NCBI GenBank assembly: GCA_945952425.1
Contig: CAMFIX010000155.1
Location: forward strand, 1 to 7,054
Origin: an uncultured Pseudorhodobacter sp.
Lineage (GTDB): Bacteria > Pseudomonadota > Alphaproteobacteria > Rhodobacterales > Rhodobacteraceae
Reading direction: 5' to 3'
Length of the DNA stretch: 7,054 bases
Shown here piece after piece: positions 1-6,112 of the stretch. Made by a program: the position numbers and the translations under genes. Position 1 is the stretch's first letter, and the number at the start of each line of letters is the position of its first letter. Under the pieces are notes generated by a model. That model did not search any database. It had not been told where the DNA came from and worked only from the letters and a program-made list of their open reading frames with translations.

Positions 1-138
1 GCGCTGATCTCGGGCGCGGTGGCGGCCCTGGTCGATCAGACCAAGTCGATCGAACGTGCGGTGACCGCCCTGGGCCTGGACAAGATCGCCTTCGAGGGCT
101 CGGACAGCCTGGACAACCCGGGCGCGGTCTTCCAGTAA
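1..138 (+). CDS. Imelysin (M75) family iron-regulated protein, C-terminal 45 residues only (5' end outside window)
   Basis: An open frame enters from the left edge in frame 1 and stops at TAA 136-138. The 45 visible residues contain TKSIERAVTALGLDKIAFEG followed by SDSLDNPGAVFQ, which matches the C-terminal tail I know from imelysin-like iron-regulated proteins (IrpA/IcmP type). These are secreted helical proteins linked to iron uptake, and most are thought not to be active peptidases. The catalytic or metal-site region and the signal peptide are outside the window, so neither can be judged. The gene lies 6 nt upstream of the di-haem oxidoreductase gene and is probably in the same transcript. 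A second imelysin follows two genes on, which supports the call because imelysin-DHOR-imelysin order recurs in bacteria. Family assignment rests on a short tail plus context. Confidence 0.72.
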   Translation, partial: ALISGAVAALVDQTKSIERAVTALGLDKIAFEGSDSLDNPGAVFQ

Positions 139-144
139 GCCGCC

Positions 145-1653
145 ATGTGGAACCGCCAGGCGGGGGTGCTCCTCGCGATAGCCATGACGACGGGCGCCGG
201 GGCGCAAAGCCTGGACGACCGGCACCTGACCACCCTGCCCCGCACCAAGCCCGAGGCCGCCCGCATCGCCCGGGTTCTGGCGCCTGCCAGTGATTTCTCC
301 AGGCCCGAGCCCTTCGAGGACAAGCCGGGCGGGGCCGCCACCGTGCGGGCGATGACGACGGCGGATGCGTTTTCGCAATCGTCGGGGAACATGGCTTTCG
401 AGGCCGAGATGGGCTTCAAGCTCGGCAATGCCTTGTTCCGCAAGGCCTGGATCGCGGCGCCCTCTTCGACGCTGGCCTCGGACGGGCTGGGGCCCTTGTA
501 CAACGCCCGGGCCTGCCAGGATTGCCATCTGAAGGACGGGCGCGGCCATCCGCCCGCCGGGCCGGATGCGCCCCGGGTCTCGATGTTCCTGCGGCTTTCG
601 GTGCCGGGCGGGGCCGATCCCGGCATCCCGGGCTGGCATGTGACGCAAGACCACCCGCTTTACGGCGGCCAGCTGCAAGACCTCGCCACCCCGGGCCAGG
701 AGGCCGAGGGGCGGATGGAGGTGACCTATACCCCCCTGCCCGTAAAGCTCTCCGATGGCACCGTGGTCACTCTGCGCCAGCCGGTTTACGCCTTCACCCC
801 CGCAATGGGCGATCCGGGTTCGGTCATGCTCTCGCCCCGCGTGGCGCCGCAGATGATCGGGCTGGGGCTGGTCGAGGCGATCCCGGCGGCCGAGATCCTC
901 GCCCATGCCGACGAAGACGACGCCGACGGCGACGGCATCTCGGGCAAGGCGCAGATCGTGCCTTCGGTGGAATACGGCGTGCCGATGCTGGGGCGCTTTG
1001 GCCTGAAGGCCGGGGCGCCGACGATCCGCGAACAATCGGCCGGGGCGTTTTCGGGCGACATGGGGCTGTCGAACCCCTTGCACCCGGCACCTTGGGGCGA
1101 TTGCACGCCCTTGCAGACCGCCTGCCGCAACGCGCCCCATGGGCAAGAGCCCGGTATCCGCGACGGGCTGGAGGTCGATGCCCAAAGCCTGGAGCTGGTC
1201 ACTTTCTATTCCCGCAACCTCGCGGTGCCCGAGCGTCGGGGGCTGTCGGACCCCGATGTCCTGCACGGCAAGCAGGTGTTTTACGCCGCGGGCTGCCCGG
1301 CCTGCCATGTGCCGAAATTCGTGACCGCAAGGCTGAAGGGCCAGCCGGAGCAGAGCTTTCAGCTGATCTGGCCCTACAGCGATTTCCTCTTGCACGACAT
1401 GGGACCGGGCCTGGCCGACAACCGCCCCGAGGGCCGCGCCTCGGGCAGCGAATGGCGGACCGCGCCCTTATGGGGCATCGGGCTGACCGAACAGGTCACC
1501 GGCCAGGCGAGCTTCCTGCACGATGGCCGCGCCCAAAGCCTGCTGGAAGCCGTCCTCTGGCATGGTGGCGAGGCGCAAGCCTCTCGCGATGCCGTCATCG
1601 GCCTGTCCTCCGCCGACCGCGCCGCCCTCATCGCCTTTCTCGGGAGCCTCTGA
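145..1653 (+). CDS. Secreted di-haem c-type oxidoreductase (DHOR / DUF1111, MauG/CCP-like)
   Basis: A 502-residue protein, a normal size for the family. Residues 1-20 form a Sec signal peptide (hydrophobic GVLLAIAMTTGAGA, likely cleaved after AGA), so it acts in the periplasm. Two haem c motifs are visible: CQDCH (124-128) in the N-terminal domain and CPACH (384-388) in the C-terminal domain. A DxDxDG acidic loop (DADGDG, 259-264) looks like a calcium site, and SFLHDGRAQSLLEAVLWHGG (456-475) is a block conserved near the C-terminus of this family. Cys320 and Cys327 could form a disulfide. Relatives (MauG, bacterial cytochrome c peroxidase) use two haems for peroxide- or radical-based oxidation; older records call this family 'thiol oxidoreductase'. 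The substrate here is unknown, and iron oxidation or peroxide removal is inferred from the imelysin neighbours. ATG 145 lies 6 nt after the upstream stop, with only a weak ribosome site, suggesting translational coupling. Haem attachment needs Ccm proteins such as those encoded opposite. Confidence 0.93.
   Translation: MWNRQAGVLLAIAMTTGAGAQSLDDRHLTTLPRTKPEAARIARVLAPASDFSRPEPFEDKPGGAATVRAMTTADAFSQSSGNMAFEAEMGFKLGNALFRKAWIAAPSSTLASDGLGPLYNARACQDCHLKDGRGHPPAGPDAPRVSMFLRLSVPGGADPGIPGWHVTQDHPLYGGQLQDLATPGQEAEGRMEVTYTPLPVKLSDGTVVTLRQPVYAFTPAMGDPGSVMLSPRVAPQMIGLGLVEAIPAAEILAHADEDDADGDGISGKAQIVPSVEYGVPMLGRFGLKAGAPTIREQSAGAFSGDMGLSNPLHPAPWGDCTPLQTACRNAPHGQEPGIRDGLEVDAQSLELVTFYSRNLAVPERRGLSDPDVLHGKQVFYAAGCPACHVPKFVTARLKGQPEQSFQLIWPYSDFLLHDMGPGLADNRPEGRASGSEWRTAPLWGIGLTEQVTGQASFLHDGRAQSLLEAVLWHGGEAQASRDAVIGLSSADRAALIAFLGSL
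1642..1646 (+). promoter_or_regulatory. Ribosome binding site of the second imelysin gene
   Basis: GGGAG lies 6 nt before ATG 1653, inside the last codons of the di-haem oxidoreductase gene. It fixes the start at 1653, where start and stop overlap as TGATG. Confidence 0.6.
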
Positions 1654-2612
1654 TGCGTGCCCTTGTCCTGCTGATTGCCCTCTCTACCCCCGCCGCCGCC
1701 GATATCGCCGAGGCGGTGCAGGGTCAGATCCTGCCGGGCTATGCCGCCTTCCAGGCCGCGGCCGACCGGCTTGCGGCCACAGGAAAGGCCTGCGACATCA
1801 AGGCGGTGCAGGCCGATTACCAGGCGACCTACGATGCCTGGATGGCCGTGCAGCACATCCATATCGGCCCGACCGAGGAAGACGGCAGGGCGCTGGCGGT
1901 GCTCTATTGGCCCGACCCCAAGGCCCTGGGGGCCAAGGCGCAGCGGGCGCTGATGACGGGCGATCCGGCGAAACTGGCGCCCGACGCCTTCGCGCAGCAA
2001 TCGGTCGCCGCCCGCGGGCTTCTGGGGCTGGAGCGGCTGATCTACCCCGCCGAGCCCCTCCCCGCCGACCCCTGCCCGCTGATCGCGGCCACCACCGCCG
2101 ACCTCTCCCGCGTGGCGGGCGAGATCGCGACGCTCTGGGGGCCCCAGGCGCAATTGCTGCTGACCGCGGGCGATCCGGGCAACGGCGCCTACCTCTCGCG
2201 GGCCGAGGCGCGGCAGGCTTTGTTCACCCAGCTGGCCACCGGGCTTGAAAACCTGACCGACCAGCGCATCGGCCGCCCCTTGGGCACGTTCGAGGCCCCC
2301 CATCCCGACCGCGCCGAGGCCCGCGCCTCGGGGCGGAGCCTGCGCAATGTGACGCTGGCCCTGCAGGCGATGCGCGCCTTCACCGCCAGCCTGACGCCGG
2401 ATGCGCCCCAGACCCTGGCCGCTTTCGATGTGGCCATCGCCCAGGCCGAGGCGCTGAACGACCCGGTCTTTGCCGGTGTGGCAGACCCCGCGGCGCGGCT
2501 GAAGGTCGAAATCCTGCAGCGCTCAATCGCCCATATCCGCGAGCTGGCGATTTCCGAAGTCGCGCCCGAGATGGATGTCGGCATCGGCTTCAACGCCGCG
2601 GATGGAGATTGA
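1653..2612 (+). CDS. Second imelysin (M75) family periplasmic protein
   Basis: A 319-residue protein. The signal peptide MRALVLLIALSTPAAA is probably cleaved before Asp17, giving a periplasmic protein. Imelysin features are an N-terminal helical region with YQATYDAWMAVQHIHIGP (56-73), the block GLLGLERLIY (122-131) at the family's GxHxxE site, and RASGRSLRNVTLALQAM (224-240), typical of the second half of the fold. At the GxHxxE site Glu127 is kept but the His position is Leu124, so a canonical metal-binding HxxE is absent. Cys47 and Cys141 may pair. Imelysin-like proteins are associated with iron uptake, and EfeO carries the same domain. The role here, binding or passing iron alongside the di-haem enzyme, is inferred. 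The ATG overlaps the upstream TGA by one base, and the next gene starts 1 nt after this stop, so all are probably co-translated. A long in-frame extension upstream of 1653 is only a shadow of the oxidoreductase gene. Confidence 0.88.
   Translation: MRALVLLIALSTPAAADIAEAVQGQILPGYAAFQAAADRLAATGKACDIKAVQADYQATYDAWMAVQHIHIGPTEEDGRALAVLYWPDPKALGAKAQRALMTGDPAKLAPDAFAQQSVAARGLLGLERLIYPAEPLPADPCPLIAATTADLSRVAGEIATLWGPQAQLLLTAGDPGNGAYLSRAEARQALFTQLATGLENLTDQRIGRPLGTFEAPHPDRAEARASGRSLRNVTLALQAMRAFTASLTPDAPQTLAAFDVAIAQAEALNDPVFAGVADPAARLKVEILQRSIAHIRELAISEVAPEMDVGIGFNAADGD
2604..2607 (+). promoter_or_regulatory. Ribosome binding site selecting ATG 2614 of the DUF1513 gene
   Basis: GGAG lies 6 nt before ATG 2614. 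It favours this start over the in-frame ATGs at 2575 and 2602, and places the twin-arginine motif at the very N-terminus as expected for a Tat signal. Confidence 0.55.
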
Positions 2613-2613
2613 G

Positions 2614-3660
2614 ATGCAGACCTCCCGTCGCCTGTTCCTCGCCGGGCTTGGCGCCTTGGCGCTGCCGAAACCCTCCTGGGCGGATGCCGGCAGCCCGGCC
2701 TGGCTCGCCGCCGCGAAAGAGGGGGAGGACTACCGGCTGCATGGCCTGTCCGAAACCGGCGAGAGCCTCTTCGCCCTGCCCCTGCCGACCCGCGGCCATG
2801 CCGCGGCGGCGCATCCCACGCGGCCCCTGGCGGTGGCCTTCGCCCGCAGGCCGGGAACATTCGCCTTGGTCATCGACTGCGTGACCGGGGCCCAGACCCA
2901 CCGCCTGACCCCGCCGCCGGGCCGCCAGTTCAACGGCCATGGCGCGTTTTCGGCGGATGGCGCCACGCTTTACACCTCGGAAGTCGTGGCGGAAGGCTCG
3001 GAGGGCCGTGTCGGGCTGTGGGAGACGGCGGGCTTTGCCCGGATCGGGGAATGGCAGACGGGCGGGATCGGGCCGCATGACATGAAGCTCTTGCCCGATG
3101 GGCGGCTGATCGTCGCCAATGGCGGGATCGCGACCGATCCGAAGGACCGCACCAAGCTGAACATCGCCACGATGCGGCCGAACCTGTCGGTGCTTTCGCA
3201 AGGCAAGGTGGTCGCGCAGGCCGAATTGCCCGACCTGCCCCAGGCCTCGATCCGCCACCTGGCGCTGGTGCCGGAGGGTGTGGCCTTTGCCATGCAATGG
3301 GAGGGCGACCCGGCGGAGGTGGTGCCGCTGTTGGGGCAGTGGAGCCTCGGGGCGGCGCCGGTGCTTTGCCCGGCGCCCGAGGGGGAGGCGGGGCGGATGA
3401 AGGGCTATGCGGGCTCGATCGCGCGGGCGGCGGATGGGCGGCTCGCGATCAGCTCGCCCAAAGGCGGCGCGGTGCAGGTCTTTGCGGCGGACGGCGGGTT
3501 TGTCGCCACCTATGCCCGGGCCGATGTCTGCGGCCTGGCACCCCTGGGGGCGGGGTTCGTTACCAGCGACGGCAATGGCGGGCTGTGCACGCTGGACACC
3601 GAACTGCGCCCGCTGGCGAAGCTGGACGCGGCCTGGGACAACCACATGGTCGCGCTTTAG
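2614..3660 (+). CDS. DUF1513 domain protein, Tat-exported, beta-propeller-like
   Basis: A 348-residue protein starting MQTSRRLFLAGLGALALP. SRRLFLAG is a good twin-arginine motif, followed by a hydrophobic stretch and a likely cleavage site after SWA (residue 23), so the protein is probably exported folded. The body has repeated strand-turn-strand units of the kind seen in seven-bladed propellers: HPTRPLAVAFARRPGT (67-82), GHGAFSADGATLYTSE (108-123), GPHDMKLLPDGRLIVANGGI (153-172), GSIARAADGRLAISSPKGG (267-285), and a terminal WDNHMVAL. GHG, GPHDM and DNHM are blocks I associate with DUF1513. The family has no established biochemical function that I know of, but it repeatedly accompanies imelysin and DHOR genes. 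A scaffold or metal-related periplasmic role is inferred. It is the last gene of the operon, starting 1 nt after the imelysin stop, and is followed by a hairpin. Confidence 0.88.
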   Translation: MQTSRRLFLAGLGALALPKPSWADAGSPAWLAAAKEGEDYRLHGLSETGESLFALPLPTRGHAAAAHPTRPLAVAFARRPGTFALVIDCVTGAQTHRLTPPPGRQFNGHGAFSADGATLYTSEVVAEGSEGRVGLWETAGFARIGEWQTGGIGPHDMKLLPDGRLIVANGGIATDPKDRTKLNIATMRPNLSVLSQGKVVAQAELPDLPQASIRHLALVPEGVAFAMQWEGDPAEVVPLLGQWSLGAAPVLCPAPEGEAGRMKGYAGSIARAADGRLAISSPKGGAVQVFAADGGFVATYARADVCGLAPLGAGFVTSDGNGGLCTLDTELRPLAKLDAAWDNHMVAL

Positions 3661-3664
3661 GCCC

Positions 3665-3685
3665 CGATTTTTCTGCGAAAAATCG
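3665..3685. terminator. Inverted repeat between convergent operons, possible bidirectional terminator
   Basis: A perfect 8-bp stem (CGATTTTT / AAAAATCG) with the 5-nt loop CTGCG starts 4 nt after the DUF1513 stop and ends 3 nt before the ccmH stop on the other strand. It fills most of the 28-nt gap. The A/T-rich stem supplies a run of five U in either direction, but no U-tract follows the stem, so it is not a textbook intrinsic terminator. Position and symmetry support a shared terminator; strength is unknown. Confidence 0.5.
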
Positions 3686-3688
3686 CGC

Positions 3689-4135
3689 TCAACCTTTGAG
3701 GATTTCCTGCACCCTGGCCTCTTCGGCCTCCGTCAGGCCTGCCGCCTCGGCCGCCTTGGAGCGCCGCCGCATCACGGCGAAGGCCAAGGCGCCCCCGCCC
3801 AGGAGGGCGGCCGGTCCGGCAAGCCAGAGGACCAGGTTCGCCCCCCGCGCGGGCGGGTTCAGCAGCACGAATTCGCCATAGCGCGCGACGATGAAATCCA
3901 TCGCCTGTTGGTCGCTGTCCCCCGCCGTGATCCTTTCGCGCAAGAGCAGCCGCAGGTCGCGGGCGAGTTGGGCATCGCTGTCGTCGATATTCTCGTTGCG
4001 GCAGACGAGGCAGCGCAGCTGCTGGGAAAGCGCCCTGGCCCGGGCCTCCTGGGTGGGGTCTTTCAGCATCTCATCGGGCTGCACGGCAAAGGCGGGACCG
4101 GCCAGCAGCGCCAGGAGCAAAAGGGCGCGCTTCAT
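3689..4135 (-). CDS. ccmH: Cytochrome c-type biogenesis protein CcmH (short form, Ccl2 type)
   Basis: A 148-residue protein. MKRALLLLALLAGPAFA is a signal peptide. The periplasmic domain carries the hallmark LRCLVCRNENIDDS (40-53) with redox Cys42 and Cys45, then the family helix DAQLARDLRLLLRERI and YGEFVLLNPP (86-95). A single membrane segment spans about 101-123, followed by a short cytoplasmic tail. CcmH keeps apocytochrome CXXCH thiols reduced and works with CcmF in haem ligation at the outer face of the inner membrane. Like Rhodobacter Ccl2, and unlike E. coli CcmH, it lacks a fused TPR (CcmI) domain; no ccmI is seen here. The chosen ATG (4135-4133) overlaps the ccmF stop as ATGA and directly precedes the signal peptide; an upstream in-frame ATG at 4249 would only add a shadow of ccmF. 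A 7-bp hairpin immediately upstream suggests dependence on ccmF translation. Confidence 0.95.
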   Translation of the reverse strand: MKRALLLLALLAGPAFAVQPDEMLKDPTQEARARALSQQLRCLVCRNENIDDSDAQLARDLRLLLRERITAGDSDQQAMDFIVARYGEFVLLNPPARGANLVLWLAGPAALLGGGALAFAVMRRRSKAAEAAGLTEAEEARVQEILKG

Positions 4136-5484
4136 TCGGCCGGCACTCCGGCCGGGCGCTTGGCGGCGCCGGCCGCGACGCGGAAACGCCGGTCGGTCAG
4201 GCTGAGCACACCGCCAAAGCCCATCATCAGGCCTCCGATCCAGAGCCACAAGGCGAAGGGTTTCAGATAGCTGCGCACGGCGAAGCCGCCGCCGTCCTGC
4301 GGATCTCCGACCACGAGGTAAAGGTCGCCAAGCAGCCCGGGGCGGATGGCGGCCTCGGTCGTGTTCATCTGGGCGAAGGGATAGCTGCGCTTGGCGGGAT
4401 GGAGAACGGCGACCTCTTCCCCACCCTTTTTCACAAGCATATCGGCCACTTGCGCGGTGTAGTTCGAGCCCTGCTCTTCATGTACGCCCTGGAAGGTGAT
4501 CTCGTAGGGGCCAAGCGGGAAGGTCTCGCCCTCCTTGACCACGCGGATGTCCTCGACCGACCAGGACGACAGGCAGACGACGCCGAAAATCGTGATCCCA
4601 AGCCCGGCATGGGCCACGACGCGGCCCCAGTCGGCGCGGGGCAGCCGGGTCAGGCGCGAGAGGCGCGACGCCGTGCTGCCCCGCCCGCTGCGCGCCCAGA
4701 GATCGGCCAACGCGCCCACGAACAGCCAGGCGCCGAGCGCCACGCCCAAAGGCCCGAGCGTGGAGCGTCCCGACCCCATGGCCCAGGCCAGCAAGGCCGC
4801 CGCGATGGCCAGGACCAGCGCTGGCCAGAAGGGCCGTGCGGCGCGGCCGAGCTCGGCCCGTTTCCAGGGCAGGACGGCGCCGATGGGCAGCGCCACGGCC
4901 AGCGCCACGGCAAAGGGCGTGAAGGCGGCATCGAAGAAGGGGGCGCCGACCGAAAGCGCCCGGCCCAGCAGAACCTCGCCCACCAGGGGCCAGATCGTGC
5001 CGACGAAGACGACGAAGGCCGCGACGGTCAGCAGCAGGTTGTTCAGCACCAGCCCGCTTTCCCGGCTGACCATGGAGAAGACGCCCTTGGCCTCCAGGTC
5101 TCCGGCCCGCGCGGCGAACAGCGTCAGCGCCCCGCCGACGAAAACCGCGAGGATCGCCAGCACCGCCATGCCCCGCGTCGGGTCAGAGGCGAAGGAATGC
5201 ACCGAGGTGATGACGCCCGAACGCACGATGAACGTGCCGATCAGCGAGAAGCCGAAGGCGAAGATCGCCAGCAGGATCGTCCAGCTTTTCAGCGCCTCGC
5301 GCTTTTCGACCACAATGGCCGAATGCAAGAGCGCGGTGGCGATCAGCCAGGGCATGAAAGAGGCGTTCTCGACCGGGTCCCAGAACCAGAACCCGCCCCA
5401 GCCGAGCTCGTAATAGGCCCAGAGCGAGCCCATCGTGATGCCGATGGTCAGGAACAGCCAGGCCGCCAGCGTCCAGGGCCGCAC
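4132..5484 (-). CDS. ccmF: CcmF haem lyase, C-terminal part (residues 207-656 of the full frame) after an in-frame stop
   Basis: 450 residues from GTG 5484 to TGA 4132. The segment begins with (V/M)RPWTLAAWLFLTIG, a mid-protein sequence of CcmF. It contains the WWD haem-handling signature WGGFWFWDPVENASFMPW at local residues 29-46, then conserved His54 (TALLHS), His96 (TSVHSFASDP) and His292 (VVAHAGLG), several membrane helices, the periplasmic domain (about 305-405) with TTEAAIRPGLLGDLYLVVGD, and a final helix (KPFALWLWIGGLMMGFGG). By E. coli numbering knowledge, two of these His residues hold the transmembrane haem b and one is a periplasmic haem ligand. The piece is in the same frame as the upstream fragment, separated only by TGA 5485-5487. 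GTG directly after the stop, with a GGGGG run 6 nt upstream of it, is the first possible restart. Whether it is translated is unknown. It overlaps ccmH by ATGA. Confidence 0.85.
   Translation of the reverse strand: MRPWTLAAWLFLTIGITMGSLWAYYELGWGGFWFWDPVENASFMPWLIATALLHSAIVVEKREALKSWTILLAIFAFGFSLIGTFIVRSGVITSVHSFASDPTRGMAVLAILAVFVGGALTLFAARAGDLEAKGVFSMVSRESGLVLNNLLLTVAAFVVFVGTIWPLVGEVLLGRALSVGAPFFDAAFTPFAVALAVALPIGAVLPWKRAELGRAARPFWPALVLAIAAALLAWAMGSGRSTLGPLGVALGAWLFVGALADLWARSGRGSTASRLSRLTRLPRADWGRVVAHAGLGITIFGVVCLSSWSVEDIRVVKEGETFPLGPYEITFQGVHEEQGSNYTAQVADMLVKKGGEEVAVLHPAKRSYPFAQMNTTEAAIRPGLLGDLYLVVGDPQDGGGFAVRSYLKPFALWLWIGGLMMGFGGVLSLTDRRFRVAAGAAKRPAGVPAE
4137..4154 (-). promoter_or_regulatory. 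Hairpin over the ccmH ribosome binding region (possible coupling element)
   Basis: On the minus strand, CGGCCGG-AGTG-CCGGCCG is a perfect 7-bp GC-only stem with a 4-nt loop, ending one base before the ccmH ATG. The only Shine-Dalgarno-like GGAG upstream of ccmH lies partly in the stem and partly in the loop. Ribosomes finishing ccmF, whose last codons form this sequence, would open it. That would couple ccmH translation to ccmF. The hairpin is seen directly; the coupling role is inferred. Confidence 0.4.
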
Positions 5485-5487
5485 TCA
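5485..5487 (-). other. ccmF: In-frame TGA interrupting ccmF (whole locus 4132-6102)
   Basis: Read on the minus strand, the codons are GAT GCC GCC TGG GGG CGC TGA GTG CGG CCC TGG. Removing the stop gives DAAWGR-x-VRPWTLAAW, which aligns without gaps to E. coli CcmF DSTYAR-F-TRPWTLAAW. Alphaproteobacterial homologues, as I recall, have Trp at x. One base (TGG to TGA; C to T at + strand 5485) explains the break. The combined frame of 657 codons including this TGA and the final stop is a normal CcmF length. UGA ends four other genes in this window, so it is not reassigned here. A nonsense mutation, a sequencing or assembly error, or a true split gene all remain possible. Confidence 0.9.
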
Positions 5488-6102
5488 GCGCCCCCAGGCG
5501 GCATCGACCCGGCCCTCGATCAAGGCGGCGACGGCGAAGGCGAAGGCCATCGAGAGCCCGACATAGCCGAGGTAGAGGAAGGGCGGGTGGAAGGCGAGGC
5601 CTGGGTCTTGCAGGATCGGGTTCATGTCGTTGCCGTTCATCGGCGGGCTGACCAGCCTGAGAAACGGGTTCGAGGTGAAGAGCATGAAGGCCAGGAAGGC
5701 GACCCCGATCGCGCCCTGCACCGCCAGCACGCGGGCTTTCAGCCGCAGGGGCAGGCTCGCCCCGAACCAATGCGCCGAGGCGCCGAAGAGCGAGAGCGCC
5801 AGCATCCACAGAAGCAGCGAGCCCTCATGGTTGCCCCAGACGCCCGCCACCTTGTAGAGCATCGGCTTGGCGGTGTGCGAATGCTGCACGACCAGCGCCA
5901 CCGAGAAGTCGTCGGTCACGAAAGCATAGGTCAGCGCGGCGAAGCTGAGCGCGACCAGGGCGAATTGCACCGTCGAGGCCGGCCCCGCCAGCGCCATCAG
6001 CCGCCCGTCTCCCCTTTGCGCCCCGATCATGGGCAGGCTGGCCTGCAAGAGCGCCACGACAAAGGCGAGGACAAGGGCGAAATGGCCGAGTTCGACGATC
6101 AT
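5485..6102 (-). CDS. ccmF: CcmF haem lyase, N-terminal part (205 residues), ending at a premature TGA
   Basis: Start ATG 6102-6100 is preceded by GGAGG at 5-nt spacing and gives MIVELGHFALVLAFVVALLQ, the expected CcmF N-terminus in its first membrane helix. Family blocks follow in order: FVTDDFSVALVVQHS (61-75), WGNHEGSLLLW (89-99), FTSNPFLRL (142-150), NPILQDPGLAFHPPFLYLGY (161-180) and the helix before RVDAAWGR. His172 in AFHPPFLY corresponds to E. coli His173, one of the periplasmic haem ligands. CcmF takes haem from holo-CcmE and attaches it to apocytochrome c with CcmH, in the inner membrane. The fragment alone lacks the WWD domain and three of the four conserved His residues, so it is not expected to work by itself. 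The neighbour upstream is a divergent arginase gene; ccmE is not in the window. Confidence 0.88.
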   Translation of the reverse strand: MIVELGHFALVLAFVVALLQASLPMIGAQRGDGRLMALAGPASTVQFALVALSFAALTYAFVTDDFSVALVVQHSHTAKPMLYKVAGVWGNHEGSLLLWMLALSLFGASAHWFGASLPLRLKARVLAVQGAIGVAFLAFMLFTSNPFLRLVSPPMNGNDMNPILQDPGLAFHPPFLYLGYVGLSMAFAFAVAALIEGRVDAAWGR

Positions 6103-6107
6103 GGGGG

Positions 6108-6112
6108 CCTCC
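6108..6112 (-). promoter_or_regulatory. Ribosome binding site of ccmF
   Basis: GGAGG on the minus strand with a 5-nt C-rich spacer to ATG 6102. It is one of the two strongest Shine-Dalgarno matches in the window and fixes the ccmF start, excluding the long open frame that continues further upstream through the intergenic repeat. Confidence 0.75.

Noticed and set aside
522..1652. Long in-frame extension upstream of the second imelysin
   Set aside because: It lies over the di-haem oxidoreductase gene, is Arg/Pro/Ala-rich, and would bury the signal peptide that starts at 1653.
2575..2613. Earlier in-frame ATGs (2575, 2602) for the DUF1513 gene
   Set aside because: They overlap the imelysin gene and add residues before the twin-arginine signal; GGAG at 2604-2607 fits ATG 2614 better.
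2590..3645. A 351-codon open frame antisense to the DUF1513 gene
   Set aside because: Arg/Gly/Gln-rich shadow; the + strand frame has a Tat signal, a ribosome site and propeller blocks.
4136..4249. Longer CcmH starting at 4249
   Set aside because: It would add 38 Arg/Pro-rich residues before a clear signal peptide, and lies entirely within ccmF.
5485..5487. TGA as selenocysteine, or as Trp by a changed genetic code
   Set aside because: Homologues have an aromatic residue here, not a catalytic Cys or Sec, and I see no obvious selenocysteine insertion hairpin just downstream. UGA ends four other genes in the window, so code change is excluded; low-level readthrough is not.
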